From the NCBI GenBank assembly GCA_035995205.1, contig DASYKS010000037.1:22803-86802 (forward strand): DNA of 64,000 nt, given 5' to 3'. Numbering within the stretch: the stretch's first letter is position 1; the number at the start of each line of letters is the position of its first letter. Shown piece by piece: positions 52,077 to 62,489 of the stretch. The position numbers and the translations under genes were made by a program. The notes under the pieces are model-generated. The model searched no databases. It was not told the origin of the DNA and worked only from the letters and a program-made list of their open reading frames with translations. This DNA is from DASYKS01 sp035995205. Lineage in GTDB: Bacteria; Acidobacteriota; Thermoanaerobaculia; Multivoradales; UBA5704.

Positions 52077-54152
52077 TCAGTAACTGATCTTCAGCTGGTA
52101 GGTCGTCCGGGTCGACGAGAAGCGGTAGGCGCGAACGTAGACGTTGATTGCCGTCGCGCCGGTGTTGGTCCACGACGCCTGGTCCGCCGCGGTGCCGCCG
52201 TTGAGCGAGCTGGCCACCGCGCTGCCGGTCGTCGAGTTGTAGATGTAGAGGTCGTAATCGACCGTCAGGCCGTTGAGCAGGCCGGTTACCGTGGCGCCTG
52301 CGGGCAGGCTCAGGCGGAAGTAGTCGTTCTGCTGCGAGGCCGCGTCGTTCAGGAACGTCCCCGAGATCTGGTTGCAGCTTCCCGAGATCGCCTGCGGCGC
52401 GGTGGTGGCATTGTTCGGCTCGACGTCCGAGATCGGGGTGCAGGCGGTGCAGGCCTGCGTGGTCGCCTGCGCCTGGGCCGAGTTGCCGGAGGTGCAAGCG
52501 CCGTTCGACGCCTTCACCACGTAGTAGTAGGTGGTATTGCAGGCGAGGCCGGTGTTGGAAAACGAGGTCGTGGCCGAGGTTCCGACCGAGGTGTAGGGTC
52601 CGCCGCTCGTGGTCGAGCGGAAGATCGTGTACGAAGTGGCGCCGGAGACGGCGCTCCAGGTGAGGTTGATCTGGGTTTGCGAGGTCGCGGTCGCGGTGAG
52701 CCCGGTCGGCGCCGCGGGGGGAGTGCAGCCGCCTCCGCCGTTGTCCAGGCCGTTGACGGTCGTGGCGCCGGTATTGCCCGCGTCGAGCCAATTCGAGAGC
52801 CGGGTGCTGTTCGTGCCGCCGCCGGTCCACGAGACGCTGAAGCGGCCGTAATAGTCGGAGAGGTTGTTCCCCGTGGCGCCGCATGAGGACGGGCCGCCGT
52901 GCAATTGACCGATGTAGCGACCCGCCTGGCTGTAGAGCGGCGAGCCCGAGGAGCCCGGCTCGGTCACGCCCGGCACCGTGTACGGACCGGGGGGATCGGT
53001 CGCCCAATGGGCCCAGATGTGCGTACCGTCGCCGGGCGAGGTGGTGCCGTTGTAGCTGGTCGTCGCCGTCGTGGTGGTGACGTAGGTGATCCGCTTCTCG
53101 TCGGTGGACGGGTGGTGGATCGAGGCGCAGGGCGACGCGGCGCTGCAAGCGAAATTGCCGGTCGAACGGTCCCATCCGGCCCAGAAGTGGTTGAAGGCGG
53201 CGACCGGCGGATCGTCGAGCTCGACCAGCGTGAAATCCGAAGCGGCGCTGCTGGCGCGGAAGAACGACCCGGTATGGAACTGGGTGAGCGTTCCATCACC
53301 GACCTGCCCGCTCGCGGCGCTGCCCGGCGCCCGGCAGAACGAATTCTGGTAGTTCCAATAGGCCACCAGCGAGGCCGCGTTGCCGGAGGTGATCGAGCAG
53401 TGGTTGGCGGTCATGAAGTACATCTTCTTGTCGCTGGCCGTGTCGTTGATCAGGGACCCGGTGCAGAACGTCGAGCCGCCGGTCGAGATCACGGCCACCG
53501 ACCGCATCTCCTCGCGCCAGGAGTCTCCGGCGGCCAGGCACTCGACGTCGAGGTTGCAGCTGCCGGACTTGTCATAGGACTCCGCCGAGATCGTCCCGAA
53601 ACCGCGGTAACCCTGGTTGATCCAACCGAGCGTGAGCCCGACCCGCGGCACTTCGCGCTTCGGCACAGTCAGCTCGACCATCAGATCCTTGGTGAGGACG
53701 ACCGGCGTCCAGAGTTGCCCGTGCGTCTCGTTGTCCGCAGCGGTGAAGCGCCTCGAGGTCTCCGTGCCGTCGGTCGAATAGAGAATCAGGCTGCCATGCT
53801 TCGGCATCTTGAAACGGGTGAAGCCGAGGTTCAAGGACGTGGTTCCCTCGGCGCCGATGATCCGCAGCCGCCAAAGCATCCGGCCATCGCCGAGGTCTTC
53901 CCAAGTGCCCTGGTGGGCGGGACTGATCGACACCCGCTCCGGAATTGCGAACCGCGGCGGCAGCTCCTGCCGATCCCGCGCCAAGTCCTCCCGGCCGAGC
54001 CGCTCCAAATCGAGCGCTCCGGGAAGGACCGAATCCACGCGATTGACGTCGAGCACAGGGCGACCGGCGGCGGTTGGAACCTCCGCCGGCGGCGCGGCAT
54101 ACGCCGCACCGCTCATGACGCACAGCAACAACCAAGCGAGCTTCCGGCTCAT
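52077..54152 (-). CDS. Secreted lysyl-endopeptidase-like serine protease
   Basis: A 691-residue exported protease with a signal peptide ending GAAYA and a long propeptide. The trypsin-like domain (about 195-460) carries the triad His251 in MTANHCS, Asp306 in ASDFTLVELDD and Ser402 in PGSSGSPLY, as in lysyl endopeptidase/Achromobacter protease I-type enzymes. A fibronectin III domain (AAPTGLTATATSQTQINLTW) and a bacterial pre-peptidase C-terminal domain (about 600-690) follow, for surface or substrate binding. Many Cys residues suggest disulphides. The ATG at 54152 has GGGAGAAAA upstream. Confidence 0.88.
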   Translation of the reverse strand: MSRKLAWLLLCVMSGAAYAAPPAEVPTAAGRPVLDVNRVDSVLPGALDLERLGREDLARDRQELPPRFAIPERVSISPAHQGTWEDLGDGRMLWRLRIIGAEGTTSLNLGFTRFKMPKHGSLILYSTDGTETSRRFTAADNETHGQLWTPVVLTKDLMVELTVPKREVPRVGLTLGWINQGYRGFGTISAESYDKSGSCNLDVECLAAGDSWREEMRSVAVISTGGSTFCTGSLINDTASDKKMYFMTANHCSITSGNAASLVAYWNYQNSFCRAPGSAASGQVGDGTLTQFHTGSFFRASSAASDFTLVELDDPPVAAFNHFWAGWDRSTGNFACSAASPCASIHHPSTDEKRITYVTTTTATTSYNGTTSPGDGTHIWAHWATDPPGPYTVPGVTEPGSSGSPLYSQAGRYIGQLHGGPSSCGATGNNLSDYYGRFSVSWTGGGTNSTRLSNWLDAGNTGATTVNGLDNGGGGCTPPAAPTGLTATATSQTQINLTWSAVSGATSYTIFRSTTSGGPYTSVGTSATTSFSNTGLACNTTYYYVVKASNGACTSGNSAQAQATTQACTACTPISDVEPNNATTAPQAISGSCNQISGTFLNDAASQQNDYFRLSLPAGATVTGLLNGLTVDYDLYIYNSTTGSAVASSLNGGTAADQASWTNTGATAINVYVRAYRFSSTRTTYQLKISY

Positions 54153-54382
54153 CTCTTTTCTCCCTTTCTGCACTTTGGAACGACCGCGGCGGCGTTGCCG
54201 CGAGCCGTAACCGGACCGGGCCTCCCAACTCGATCCGATGTCCTGCACACGGAGCGCTATTGAAGGGTAGTGCGCGAGGAAAGCCAATTTGAGCCGGAAG
54301 CTCAGGCGCCTCGCCTCTACGGAGGCCGCCACAATCCGCGCGGCCGAAACCGCGCGATGAACCCCAGTGGTAGAGTTTTGCC

Positions 54383-56236
54383 ATGCCAAGCCGAGCCGCG
54401 CTCCGATCGGCGTCTCTGGCCTGCCTTTGCCTGTCGTCCCTCCTGCCCGTCGCGCTAGCCGCCACGCCGCCAGTCTCCGCCCGGGGGGAGAGCGAGAAGC
54501 TGCACCGTCTCCTGGATCAAGGCTGGGAGAGCAAGCTGCGTGACCGGCCGGAGTTCGCCACCTACATCGGCTTTCCCGGTCACAATCATCTCTGGACGGA
54601 TCTCTCGGCAGCCGGCTTCAAGGGGCGCCAGGCTTCGACTCGTAAGCAGCTTGAGGCCGCGCGATCGATCGACCGCGGACTGCTGGCGCCCCCGGAGCAG
54701 GTCGATCTCGATCTCTACGTTCGGCGGTTGGCGGCCCAGGTCGAGGGTTTTTCTTTTCCGGAAGACGAGGTGACGATCACCCGGTACGGCGGACTTCAGC
54801 AGGACGTTCCGTACGCTCTGGCAAAAGCGCCGGCCGCTTCGAGCCGCGACTACGACGACTTGATCGCGCGCTTGAAGGGCGTGGAGGCGCTCGTCGACCA
54901 GACCCTCGCGCTGTTGCAGAAGGGTCTGGCGGCGGGGGTCACGCCGCCCAAGAGCCTCCTGCTCGGGGTACCCGATCAAGTGCGCGCGCTCACCCCCGAC
55001 GATCCGTGGAAAAGCCCGTTGCTCGCGCCTTTCCGGCAGATCGGGAGCAATATCGACGACGAGGACGCGCCGCGCATCAAGAGCGCCGCGCTCTACGCCT
55101 ACGAGAAGAAGGCGGCGCCGGCGTTTCGCAAGCTTTTGCAGTACCTCACGACGACCTACATCCCGGCCGCGCGCGAGAGCGTTGGGCTGGGAGCGTTGCC
55201 CGACGGCGCCGCCTGGTACGCCTATCGCCTGCGGAAGGTGACCACCACCGACCTCACCCCGCAGCAGGTCCACGAGCTTGGCCTCTCCGAGGTGCGCCGC
55301 ATCCGCGCCGAGATGGACCGGATCCGGGCCGCGACCGGCTTTGCCGGGAGCTTCGCGGATTTCGTGCGCTTTCTGCACACCGACCCGCGCTTCTTCTATG
55401 CCCAACCCGACGATCTGCTCGAAGGCTACCGCACGATCGCCAAGCAGGTCGACGCCCGCCTGCCGTCGCTCTTCGGTACCGTTCCCGCGCTCCCCTTGCG
55501 CATCGCCGCGATCCCGGCCGACGAGGCACCGGGCAAGAGCACGATCTATTACGACATCGGCTCCGTGGCGCGCGACAACCCGGGCACCTGCTACGTCAAC
55601 ACCTACGACCTCAAAGCCCGCCCGAAATGGGAGATGACGGCTCTCTACCTCCACGAGTGCATGCCCGGCCACCACCTTCAGGTCACGATCGCGCAGACGA
55701 TCCGGAAAGCCCCGAAGGTGCTCAACTACCACGACTACACGCCGTTCGTCGAAGGCTGGGGGGTCTACGCCGAAACCCTCGGGGATGAGATGGGGCTTTA
55801 TACGGACCCCTACGTCAAATTCGGCCAACTCGCCTCCGAGCTGTGGCGCGCGATGCGCGTCGTGGTCGACACCGGGATCCATTCGCAAGGGTGGACGCGC
55901 CAGCAGGCGGTCGACTTCTTCCGTGAGCAAACGGCCCAGGACGACCGCGCGATCGACAACGAGATCGAGCGCTACCTCTACGATCCGGGGCTCGGCGTCG
56001 CCTACACGGTCGGCGAGGTCAAACTTAGAGAGCTGCGCTCCTACTCGCAGAAGGAGCTAGGAACGGCGTTCGATCCGCGGGCGTTCCACGACGAAGTTCT
56101 GCGTCATGGGGCATTGCCGCTCGATCTGGTGGAGGAAAACGTACGAGGGTGGGTGAAGGCAAAGAAGGGGACGCCGAGCCCGCCGGCGGCCGCGACCTTC
56201 GCCGGCAACGCAACGAGAGGAGGATCGAGATCGTGA
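54383..56236 (+). CDS. DUF885 family secreted metallopeptidase-like protein
   Basis: A 617-residue paralogue of the gene at 21469-23340. It has a signal peptide (LACLCLSSLLPVALAA), the LYLHECMPGHHLQ zinc motif and VEGWGVYAETLGDEMGL. The blocks TPQQVHELGLSEVRRIRAEM and DPRFFYAQPDDL match between the two. The stop overlaps the start of the following ADOP gene by four bases (GTGA), so the two are co-translated. The link between DUF885 and an ADOP transporter may mean that the peptidase acts on a transported substrate (inference). Confidence 0.87.
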   Translation: MPSRAALRSASLACLCLSSLLPVALAATPPVSARGESEKLHRLLDQGWESKLRDRPEFATYIGFPGHNHLWTDLSAAGFKGRQASTRKQLEAARSIDRGLLAPPEQVDLDLYVRRLAAQVEGFSFPEDEVTITRYGGLQQDVPYALAKAPAASSRDYDDLIARLKGVEALVDQTLALLQKGLAAGVTPPKSLLLGVPDQVRALTPDDPWKSPLLAPFRQIGSNIDDEDAPRIKSAALYAYEKKAAPAFRKLLQYLTTTYIPAARESVGLGALPDGAAWYAYRLRKVTTTDLTPQQVHELGLSEVRRIRAEMDRIRAATGFAGSFADFVRFLHTDPRFFYAQPDDLLEGYRTIAKQVDARLPSLFGTVPALPLRIAAIPADEAPGKSTIYYDIGSVARDNPGTCYVNTYDLKARPKWEMTALYLHECMPGHHLQVTIAQTIRKAPKVLNYHDYTPFVEGWGVYAETLGDEMGLYTDPYVKFGQLASELWRAMRVVVDTGIHSQGWTRQQAVDFFREQTAQDDRAIDNEIERYLYDPGLGVAYTVGEVKLRELRSYSQKELGTAFDPRAFHDEVLRHGALPLDLVEENVRGWVKAKKGTPSPPAAATFAGNATRGGSRS

Positions 56237-58650
56237 GCGAGACGACACAGGATCTGCGGTATGCGATTCGCAGGTTGCGCGGAGCTCCGGGCTTCACGTT
56301 GGCGGTCGTGCTGATCCTCGGGCTGGGCATCGGCGTGACGACCGCGATTTTCAGCGTGATCGACGCGGCTCTTCTGCGGCCGCTCCCCTACCCCGCTCCC
56401 GACCGGCTCGTCGCCGTCCACGATCTCCAGGTCCAGTAATCGGAGGAGGACCCCGCGTCCTACCCCGAGTACGTCGATTGGCGGCGCGGCGCCGGGATCT
56501 TCTCCGAGCTCGGCGCCTATTTTTCGACCAACTACACGCTCACCGACGCGGGCGAGCCGGAGACGCTCGAAGCGGTGCGGATGTCGCCCGGCCTGCCGCG
56601 GATGCTCGGCGTCGTGCCGCGCCTGGGGCGCAGCTTCGCGCGCGGTGAGGAGGAACGCGGCGCGCCCCGCGTCGTGATGCTCTCCGAGGCCCTCTGGCAG
56701 CGCCGGTTCGGCGGCGACCCCCGGGTGCTCGGGCGCGACGTCACGCTCGAAGGCGATCCATACACGGTGATCGGAATCATCCCCGCGACCGGGCAGCGCG
56801 CGATGCTTCCGAGCCATCTCGCGACGGCGCAGCGCGTCGATCTCTGGCTCCCTCTGCGGCTCAACACCGACGTGGCGCCGCGCGGCCTGCATTTCATGGA
56901 CGTGGTCGGACGACTGCGGCCGGAGCTGTCGTTCCAGCAAGCCGAGGAACGCCTGGAGGTCTTCGCGCGCCGGCTGCGGGAGTCCAAGGTCACCGAGCAT
57001 GGGATTCGCATTTCGGCGCTGGAGCGCGGCGTGATCGGAGATTCCCGCCCCCTGCTCGTCGCCCTGGCCGGCGCCGCGGGCATGGTGCTGCTGATCGCCT
57101 GCACCAACGTGGCGAACCTGCTGCTCGCGCGTGCGTCCGGACGGCGGCGCGAGGTCGCGATCCTCGCGGCGCTCGGCGCGGGCCGCGGCCGAATCGTCCG
57201 GCAGCTTCTGGTCGAGAGCCTGCTCTTGGCGCTGCTCGGCGCCGCCGCCGGAGCGCTGGTGGCCCACCTCGGCGTTCTCGGTCTGCGCGCCGTCGGTCCG
57301 ACCAGCGTGCCCCGCCTCGCCGAGGCCGCGGTCGACGCACGCCTGCTCATTTTCGCGCTCGGCTTGTCGATGTTCACCGGCCTGCTCTTCGGCCTGGTGC
57401 CCGCGCTCCAGACGTCGCGCCCGGACCTTGCCGAAGTGATCAAGGTCGGCGGCCGGGGCGCGGTCGGCGGTCCCGCTCGCGATCGCTTTCGCGTCGCGCT
57501 CGTGGTCACCGAGGTCGCGCTGTCGTTCGCCCTGCTGATCGGCGCCGGCCTGTTGGCCCAGAGCCTCGGCCGGTTGCTCGCGGTCGAGAAGGGCTTCGAA
57601 TCCGAGCGCGTCGTGAGCGCCTATCTGAACCTTCCCGGCGGTCGCTATCCGGAAGCGCACCAGCAGATCGCCTTCTTTCGCGAGCTGCGCGAGCGCCTCG
57701 AAGCCCTGCCCGGGGTTCGCAGCGCGGCGCTGGTCAACAACCCGCCGCTCACGGGCGGGCCGAGCGGCGGATTCGCGATCGAGGGCCGCACCTTTCCGCC
57801 GGAGGGCTCGCCTTTTGCCTGGAAGCGGATCGTCTCTCCCGACTACTTCGCGACCCTCGGCATCCCGATCGTGGCCGGCCGCGCGATCGACGAGCGGGAC
57901 GTCGCGGGCGCCGCGCCGGTTCTGGTCGTGAACCAGGCCTTTGCGCGGCGCTATTTCCCGGGCGAGAACCCGCTCGGCAAGCGGGTCGACTTCTCCTGGG
58001 AGACGACCGGATTCCAGGAGATCGTCGGCGTGGCGAAAGACGCCCGCGAACAGGCGCTCGACCGGCCGGCCGAGCCGATCCTGTACATCCCGCTCGCGCA
58101 ACGCGCCGAAACCGGGATGTACCTTCTGGTCCGCACCGTGGGCGCCACGGCGGGCATCATTCCGCAGGTGCGTAAGGCGGTCGCCGCGCTCGATCGCGAC
58201 CGGGCGCTATCAGAGGTACAAACCCTGGAGGACGTGCTCAGCCAAACGCTGGCACGACGCCGCTTGGCGATGGCGCTGTTCGGCGCCTTCTCGGCGCTCG
58301 CGCTGTTCCTCGCCGCGGTGGGCCTCTACGCCGTCATCAGCTACTCGGTCCAGCAGCGGAAGAAAGAGATCGGAATTCGCCTGGCCCTCGGCGCGAGAGA
58401 GAGCCAAGTCGCCGGCACGGTGATCCGCCGGGGAATCGTCTTGATCGCGGCCGGTACGGTTCTTGGAGCGCTCGCCGCCCTGGGCCTCGGCCGCTTCTTG
58501 GCCGCACTGGTCTTCGGCGTCGGCACGGCCGATCCGATGACCTACGCCGGCGTCGCCGGTCTGCTGGTCGGGACGGCGCTCGTCGCGAGCCTGGTGCCGG
58601 CGCTACGCGCCGCGCGCGTCGATCCCTCGAAGGTTCTCTCCGGCGAGTGA
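56233..58650 (+). pseudogene. ADOP-type permease with an in-frame TAA
   Basis: From a GTG at 56233 (AGGAGG upstream) the frame encodes an ADOP permease of about 805 residues: RGAPGFTLAVVLILGLGIGV early, NVANLLLARASGRRREVAIL in the middle and RRKKEIGIRLALGARESQV-type loops at the end. Codon 69 is TAA at 56437-56439 (LQVQ-stop-SEEDPASYPEYVDW). Frame and similarity continue on both sides, so one substitution or assembly error explains it. An intact downstream piece from about 56575 could start internally but would lack the first membrane helix. There is no cytoplasmic prefix, unlike the other two ADOP genes. Confidence 0.75.
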
Positions 58651-58659
58651 CTGTTGCCT

Positions 58660-60363
58660 TCAGGCGTGCGGCAGCGAGGCGAGAATCGATTCGAGGTGGC
58701 TGAGCTCGGCGGGCTTGAGGAGGTGGGCGTCGAAACCGGCGGCGCGGGAACGGGCCTGGTCCTGCTCGCTGCCGTAGCCGGAGAGGGCGATGATCCGCAC
58801 GTCGCGGAACCGGGCGTCCGCGCGCAGCCGCGTCGCGACCTCGTAGCCGTTCATCCCCGGCAGGCCGATGTCCAGAAGGATCAGCTCGGGCCGCAGCTCC
58901 GCCGCGATGCGCAGCGCCGTCGTGCCGTCCCGAGCTTCCCGCACTTCGTGACCCCAGAGACTCAAGAGGCGGGCAAGGCTGCTCGCGGCATCGAGATTGT
59001 CGTCCACGATCAGAACCCGGTGGGCGGGTTTCTCGCGCTTGCCCGCTTCCGCCGCGCCGGACGCGGGGCTCGGGGGCGCCGCTTCCGCTTCGGACGCGAG
59101 CGGGATGCGGATGACGAACTCGCTCCCCTGCGAGAGACCGGCGCTCGCCGCGGAGAGAGTTCCGCCGTGCAGCTCGGTCAGATGCCGCGAAAGAGTGAGG
59201 CCGATGCCCAGCCCTTCTTCGGTGCGGCTCGCCGTCGAATCCGCCTGGACGAACAGATCGAACACCTTGGAGAGCATTTCGGGCGCGATCCCCTCCCCGT
59301 TGTCGCGCACGCGGATCAGAGCTTCGCCGGAATCGGAGGTCCGCTCGGCCGACAGGAGAATCCTGCCGCCCGCGGGGGTGAACTTCGCCGCGTTCTTGAG
59401 CAGATTGACCACCACCTGCGCCATCCGGACCAGGTCGGCCTCGACCGGGATCGGGTCGTCGGGCAGGTCGATGTCGAGCTGGTGGTTCCGCTCCGAGATG
59501 AACTCGCGACAACTTTCCACCGCACGCGAGACGATCAGCCGCGCATCGACCCGCTGCTTGCGCATTTTGATCATCCCCCGGGTGACCCGGCCGACGTCGA
59601 GGAGGTCGTCGACCAGGCGGACCAGGTTCTCGACCTGCCGGGCCATCATCTCGTGCGTCTCGCGAACCTCCGGCTCCAAGGGGCCGGCCAGGCTCAGGAG
59701 CTGGATGCCGTTGCGCAGGGGGCCGAGCGGATTGCGCAGCTCGTGCGCCAGGATGGCCAGGAACTCGTCCTTGCGGCGGTCGGCCTCACGCAGCGCCGCC
59801 GTGGTGCTCTCGGCCGCCGTCCGCGCCACCTGCTCTTCGAGCAGGCGCTCCCGTTCGTGATCCTGCCGCTTCTGGAGCGTGAGGTCGGTCACCAGCAGGC
59901 AGAGGATGCTCTCGTGCACGAGCAGAGGGCTCACGGCGAGGGCGGCCGGGAAGACCTCGTCGCCACGCTGGATCGCGACCTCGCAGTAGATGTCTCGCTG
60001 GAGCGCCTCGCCGAGCGTGGCCGTTACGGCATCGCGGTCGCCGGGGGCGACGTAGTCGCTGAAGCGGGTACCGATCAGCGAGCCGAGCGGTGTGCCCAAA
60101 AGCTCGGCGAGCCGTTGGTTGGCGAAGAAAACCGTGCCGTCGGAGGTGAGAGTCGCGGCCCCCTGCTGCATCTGTTCGATCAGCAGGCGATAGGGCCGGT
60201 CCACCCCGTCGAGGACCAGGACGTGATCCTCCGTTCCCCGCCGCACCAGGAAGGCATCTACCTCGTCGCCGGAAATCGCCCGGATGGTGCCCTCGGCGTC
60301 TTCGAGACGCTGGCGGAGCTCTTCGTTTTCCCGCAGCAGGTCGTCGGCGTCGCGCGAAGCCAT
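58660..60363 (-). CDS. PAS-containing hybrid histidine kinase (kai operon)
   Basis: A 567-residue soluble hybrid kinase. An N-terminal coiled coil and a PAS domain (about 58-165; LTSDGTVFFANQRLAELLG) lead to HisKA with phospho-acceptor His207 in ILAHELRNPLGPL. A HATPase_c domain (NLLKNAAKFTP, VRDNGEGIAPEM, EGLGIGLTLSRHL) and a C-terminal receiver with Asp498 in LILLDIGLPGMNGYE follow. No KaiB-like sensor domain (as in SasA) is present. It follows kaiB by two bases and probably reads the state of KaiC/KaiB. Confidence 0.87.
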   Translation of the reverse strand: MASRDADDLLRENEELRQRLEDAEGTIRAISGDEVDAFLVRRGTEDHVLVLDGVDRPYRLLIEQMQQGAATLTSDGTVFFANQRLAELLGTPLGSLIGTRFSDYVAPGDRDAVTATLGEALQRDIYCEVAIQRGDEVFPAALAVSPLLVHESILCLLVTDLTLQKRQDHERERLLEEQVARTAAESTTAALREADRRKDEFLAILAHELRNPLGPLRNGIQLLSLAGPLEPEVRETHEMMARQVENLVRLVDDLLDVGRVTRGMIKMRKQRVDARLIVSRAVESCREFISERNHQLDIDLPDDPIPVEADLVRMAQVVVNLLKNAAKFTPAGGRILLSAERTSDSGEALIRVRDNGEGIAPEMLSKVFDLFVQADSTASRTEEGLGIGLTLSRHLTELHGGTLSAASAGLSQGSEFVIRIPLASEAEAAPPSPASGAAEAGKREKPAHRVLIVDDNLDAASSLARLLSLWGHEVREARDGTTALRIAAELRPELILLDIGLPGMNGYEVATRLRADARFRDVRIIALSGYGSEQDQARSRAAGFDAHLLKPAELSHLESILASLPHA

Positions 60364-60365
60364 GC

Positions 60366-60695
60366 TCAGCCGCGCCGGGGGCGCAATTGCAGACCGACCA
60401 GGGTCCGCTCGGTATCCGAGAGATCGCCGATGATGCGGCGGATCGGGTCGGGCAGCTTGCGCACGAGGGTGGGGATGGCGAGGATCTGATCGTCGCGAGC
60501 CAGCTTCGGGTTGATCAGCAGGTCGACGACCTCGATCTTGTAGCGCCCGGGGAGGTGCTCCTCGCACAGCCGTTTCAGGTTGTTGAACGCGGCGATCGAC
60601 TTCGGAGTCTGCCCGGCGACGTAGAGCCGAAGCTCCCAGACCTCTGCCGGGTCCGGGCTCACGGGGGACGGATCCTTCTCGTGGGATGTGTTCAT
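60366..60695 (-). CDS. kaiB: KaiB clock-type protein
   Basis: A 109-residue KaiB. The thioredoxin-like core LRLYVAGQTPKSIAAFNNLK, YKIEVVDLLINPKLARDDQI and LAIPTLVRKLPDPIRRIIGD is complete. In cyanobacteria KaiB changes fold to bind phosphorylated KaiC. It lies nine bases after kaiC and two before the hybrid kinase. The N-terminal 18 residues (His/Pro/Ser-rich) are an extension. Without KaiA, a simple timer or stress switch is more likely than a self-sustained clock. Confidence 0.92.
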   Translation of the reverse strand: MNTSHEKDPSPVSPDPAEVWELRLYVAGQTPKSIAAFNNLKRLCEEHLPGRYKIEVVDLLINPKLARDDQILAIPTLVRKLPDPIRRIIGDLSDTERTLVGLQLRPRRG

Positions 60696-60704
60696 GATAG
60701 GTGC

Positions 60705-62489
60705 TTAAGATACCTCATCTTGGAGAGACGCCTCCGGGCCGTTGGAGGGACTCGTGCCGGTGGGTTTCGGACCGGCAGCTTCTCGGTCGGCGCCCCGGCG
60801 ATGCGCCATGCGTTGCCGGTATCCGTCTGCAATCTGCTCCGCCTCGTGGTCCTCCAGAGCGATCCGCCGCGCTTCCTCGTCGACCGCTTCCGCGTCGGCG
60901 CGCAGGGCCGCAATCTGCGCTTCGAGCGTCACGCGACGGCGCTCCAGCTCGCGCTGCCGGCGCTCGGTCTCACGCTTGCGCGTCGCCTCGCCGGTCTGCT
61001 CGCGGGCCTCTTGGGCGGCCCGGAGCGAGCCGGTCAGAACACCCTCCGAGCCGACGTAGACGTCGAGCAGATCGATGCCCCGGTCGGTCAGACGGAACTC
61101 GCGGATCTGGTTCGAGTGGTTCATGCCCCGGGATTTGAGGACGTAGAGGCCCCGATTGCGCTCGCCGCCCGCCTCGATGTCGCGGAGCAGGAGCCAGGTG
61201 TCGATCAGGGAGGAGATCTCGACCTCGGACCGTTCGAGCGCGCCGCCGCCGGAGGTGAGGCTGACCAGGAAGGCGGTGATCCCCTCGGATTTTAGGAAGT
61301 CGATCAGGCGTAAGAGCATCGCCTGCACTTCGGCCTCCGCGCCTGCGGCGTTGAAGCTGCTGAGCGGGTCGATGACCACGACCCGGGGCCGCGACTCGTG
61401 GACGAGCTTGTGGATCGCGACCAGATGCGATTCGAGGCCGTGAAGGGACGGCCGGGCGGATTCGATCCGCAACAGCCCCTGTTCGATCCATGGCTCAAGA
61501 TCGATGCCGATCGAACGCATGTTGCGCACGATCTGGTGCGCCGATTCCTCGAACGAGAGATAGAGGCACCGCTCGCCGCGCGCGCACGCTGCGTCGACGA
61601 AAGAGGCGCCGAGGCTGGTCTTGCCGGTGCCCGCCGTGCCGGTGACCATGATGCTGCTGCCCCGGTAGTAGCCGCGTCCGCCGAGCATGGCGTCGAGCCG
61701 CGGAACTCCCGTCGAAATCCGCTCGGCGCTCGCGGCATGGTCGAGCCCCATCGAGGTCACCGGCAAGACGGAGATGCCGGTCTCGTCGATCAGGAACGGA
61801 TATTCGTTCGTGCCGTGGACGGTGCCGCGGTATTTGACGATCCGCAGGCGGCGGGTCGAAAGCTGGCCGTTGACCCGGTGGTCGAGCAGGATCACGCAGT
61901 CGGCGACGTACTCCTCCAGACCATGGCGGGTCAGCTGGCCGTCGCCGCGCTCGCCGGTGATCACAGTGGTCATGCCCCGGTCCTTGAGCCAGCGGAAGAG
62001 GCGCCGCAGCTCGGAGCGCAGGATCGCGTCGTTGGACAGGCCGCCGAACAGGTTCTCGATCGTGTCGAGGACGATGCGCTGGGCGCCGATCGAATCGATG
62101 GCCAGGCCGATGCGGATGAACAGCCCTTCGAGGTCGTATTCGCCCGTCTCTTCGATCTCGCTGCGCTCGATGTGGATCGCTTCGACGAGGATTTTACCCG
62201 CTGCCTCAAGCTCGTCGAGATCGAAACCGAGCGAGCGGACGTTCTGGGTCAGCTCCGCGGCGGTCTCCTCGAAGCTGACGAAGACCCCCGGCTCGCCCAT
62301 TTCGACCGCGCCGCGGACCAGGAACTCCGTGGCGAGCAGCGTCTTGCCGCAGCCGGCGCTGCCGCAGACCAGCGTCGGCCGGCCGCGCGGCAGCCCGCCG
62401 CCGGAGATCTCGTCCAGGCCGCGAATCCCGGTCGCCGCTTTCGGCAGCTCGCGGGACGACGAGCTGTCGCGTGGGTTGGATTCGCTCAT
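60705..62489 (-). CDS. kaiC: KaiC-like double-ATPase with a coiled-coil tail
   Basis: A 594-residue protein with two RecA-like KaiC domains. CI has GSAGCGKTL (43-51) and catalytic Glu74/75 (SFEET). CII has GTAGTGKTS (284-292) and Glu314/315 (SFEES). Aligned to the cyanobacterial phosphorylation pair Ser431-Thr432 are Ser426-Ser427 in VEISSLIDTW, so the second site is Ser instead of Thr. The tail from about 490 to 570 is a charged coiled coil (REQTGEATRKRETERRQREL) not present in standard KaiC; it may bind the hybrid kinase. The last ~20 residues are Pro/Ser-rich. It heads the kaiC-kaiB-kinase operon. No kaiA is present. Confidence 0.9.
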   Translation of the reverse strand: MSESNPRDSSSSRELPKAATGIRGLDEISGGGLPRGRPTLVCGSAGCGKTLLATEFLVRGAVEMGEPGVFVSFEETAAELTQNVRSLGFDLDELEAAGKILVEAIHIERSEIEETGEYDLEGLFIRIGLAIDSIGAQRIVLDTIENLFGGLSNDAILRSELRRLFRWLKDRGMTTVITGERGDGQLTRHGLEEYVADCVILLDHRVNGQLSTRRLRIVKYRGTVHGTNEYPFLIDETGISVLPVTSMGLDHAASAERISTGVPRLDAMLGGRGYYRGSSIMVTGTAGTGKTSLGASFVDAACARGERCLYLSFEESAHQIVRNMRSIGIDLEPWIEQGLLRIESARPSLHGLESHLVAIHKLVHESRPRVVVIDPLSSFNAAGAEAEVQAMLLRLIDFLKSEGITAFLVSLTSGGGALERSEVEISSLIDTWLLLRDIEAGGERNRGLYVLKSRGMNHSNQIREFRLTDRGIDLLDVYVGSEGVLTGSLRAAQEAREQTGEATRKRETERRQRELERRRVTLEAQIAALRADAEAVDEEARRIALEDHEAEQIADGYRQRMAHRRGADREAAGPKPTGTSPSNGPEASLQDEVS

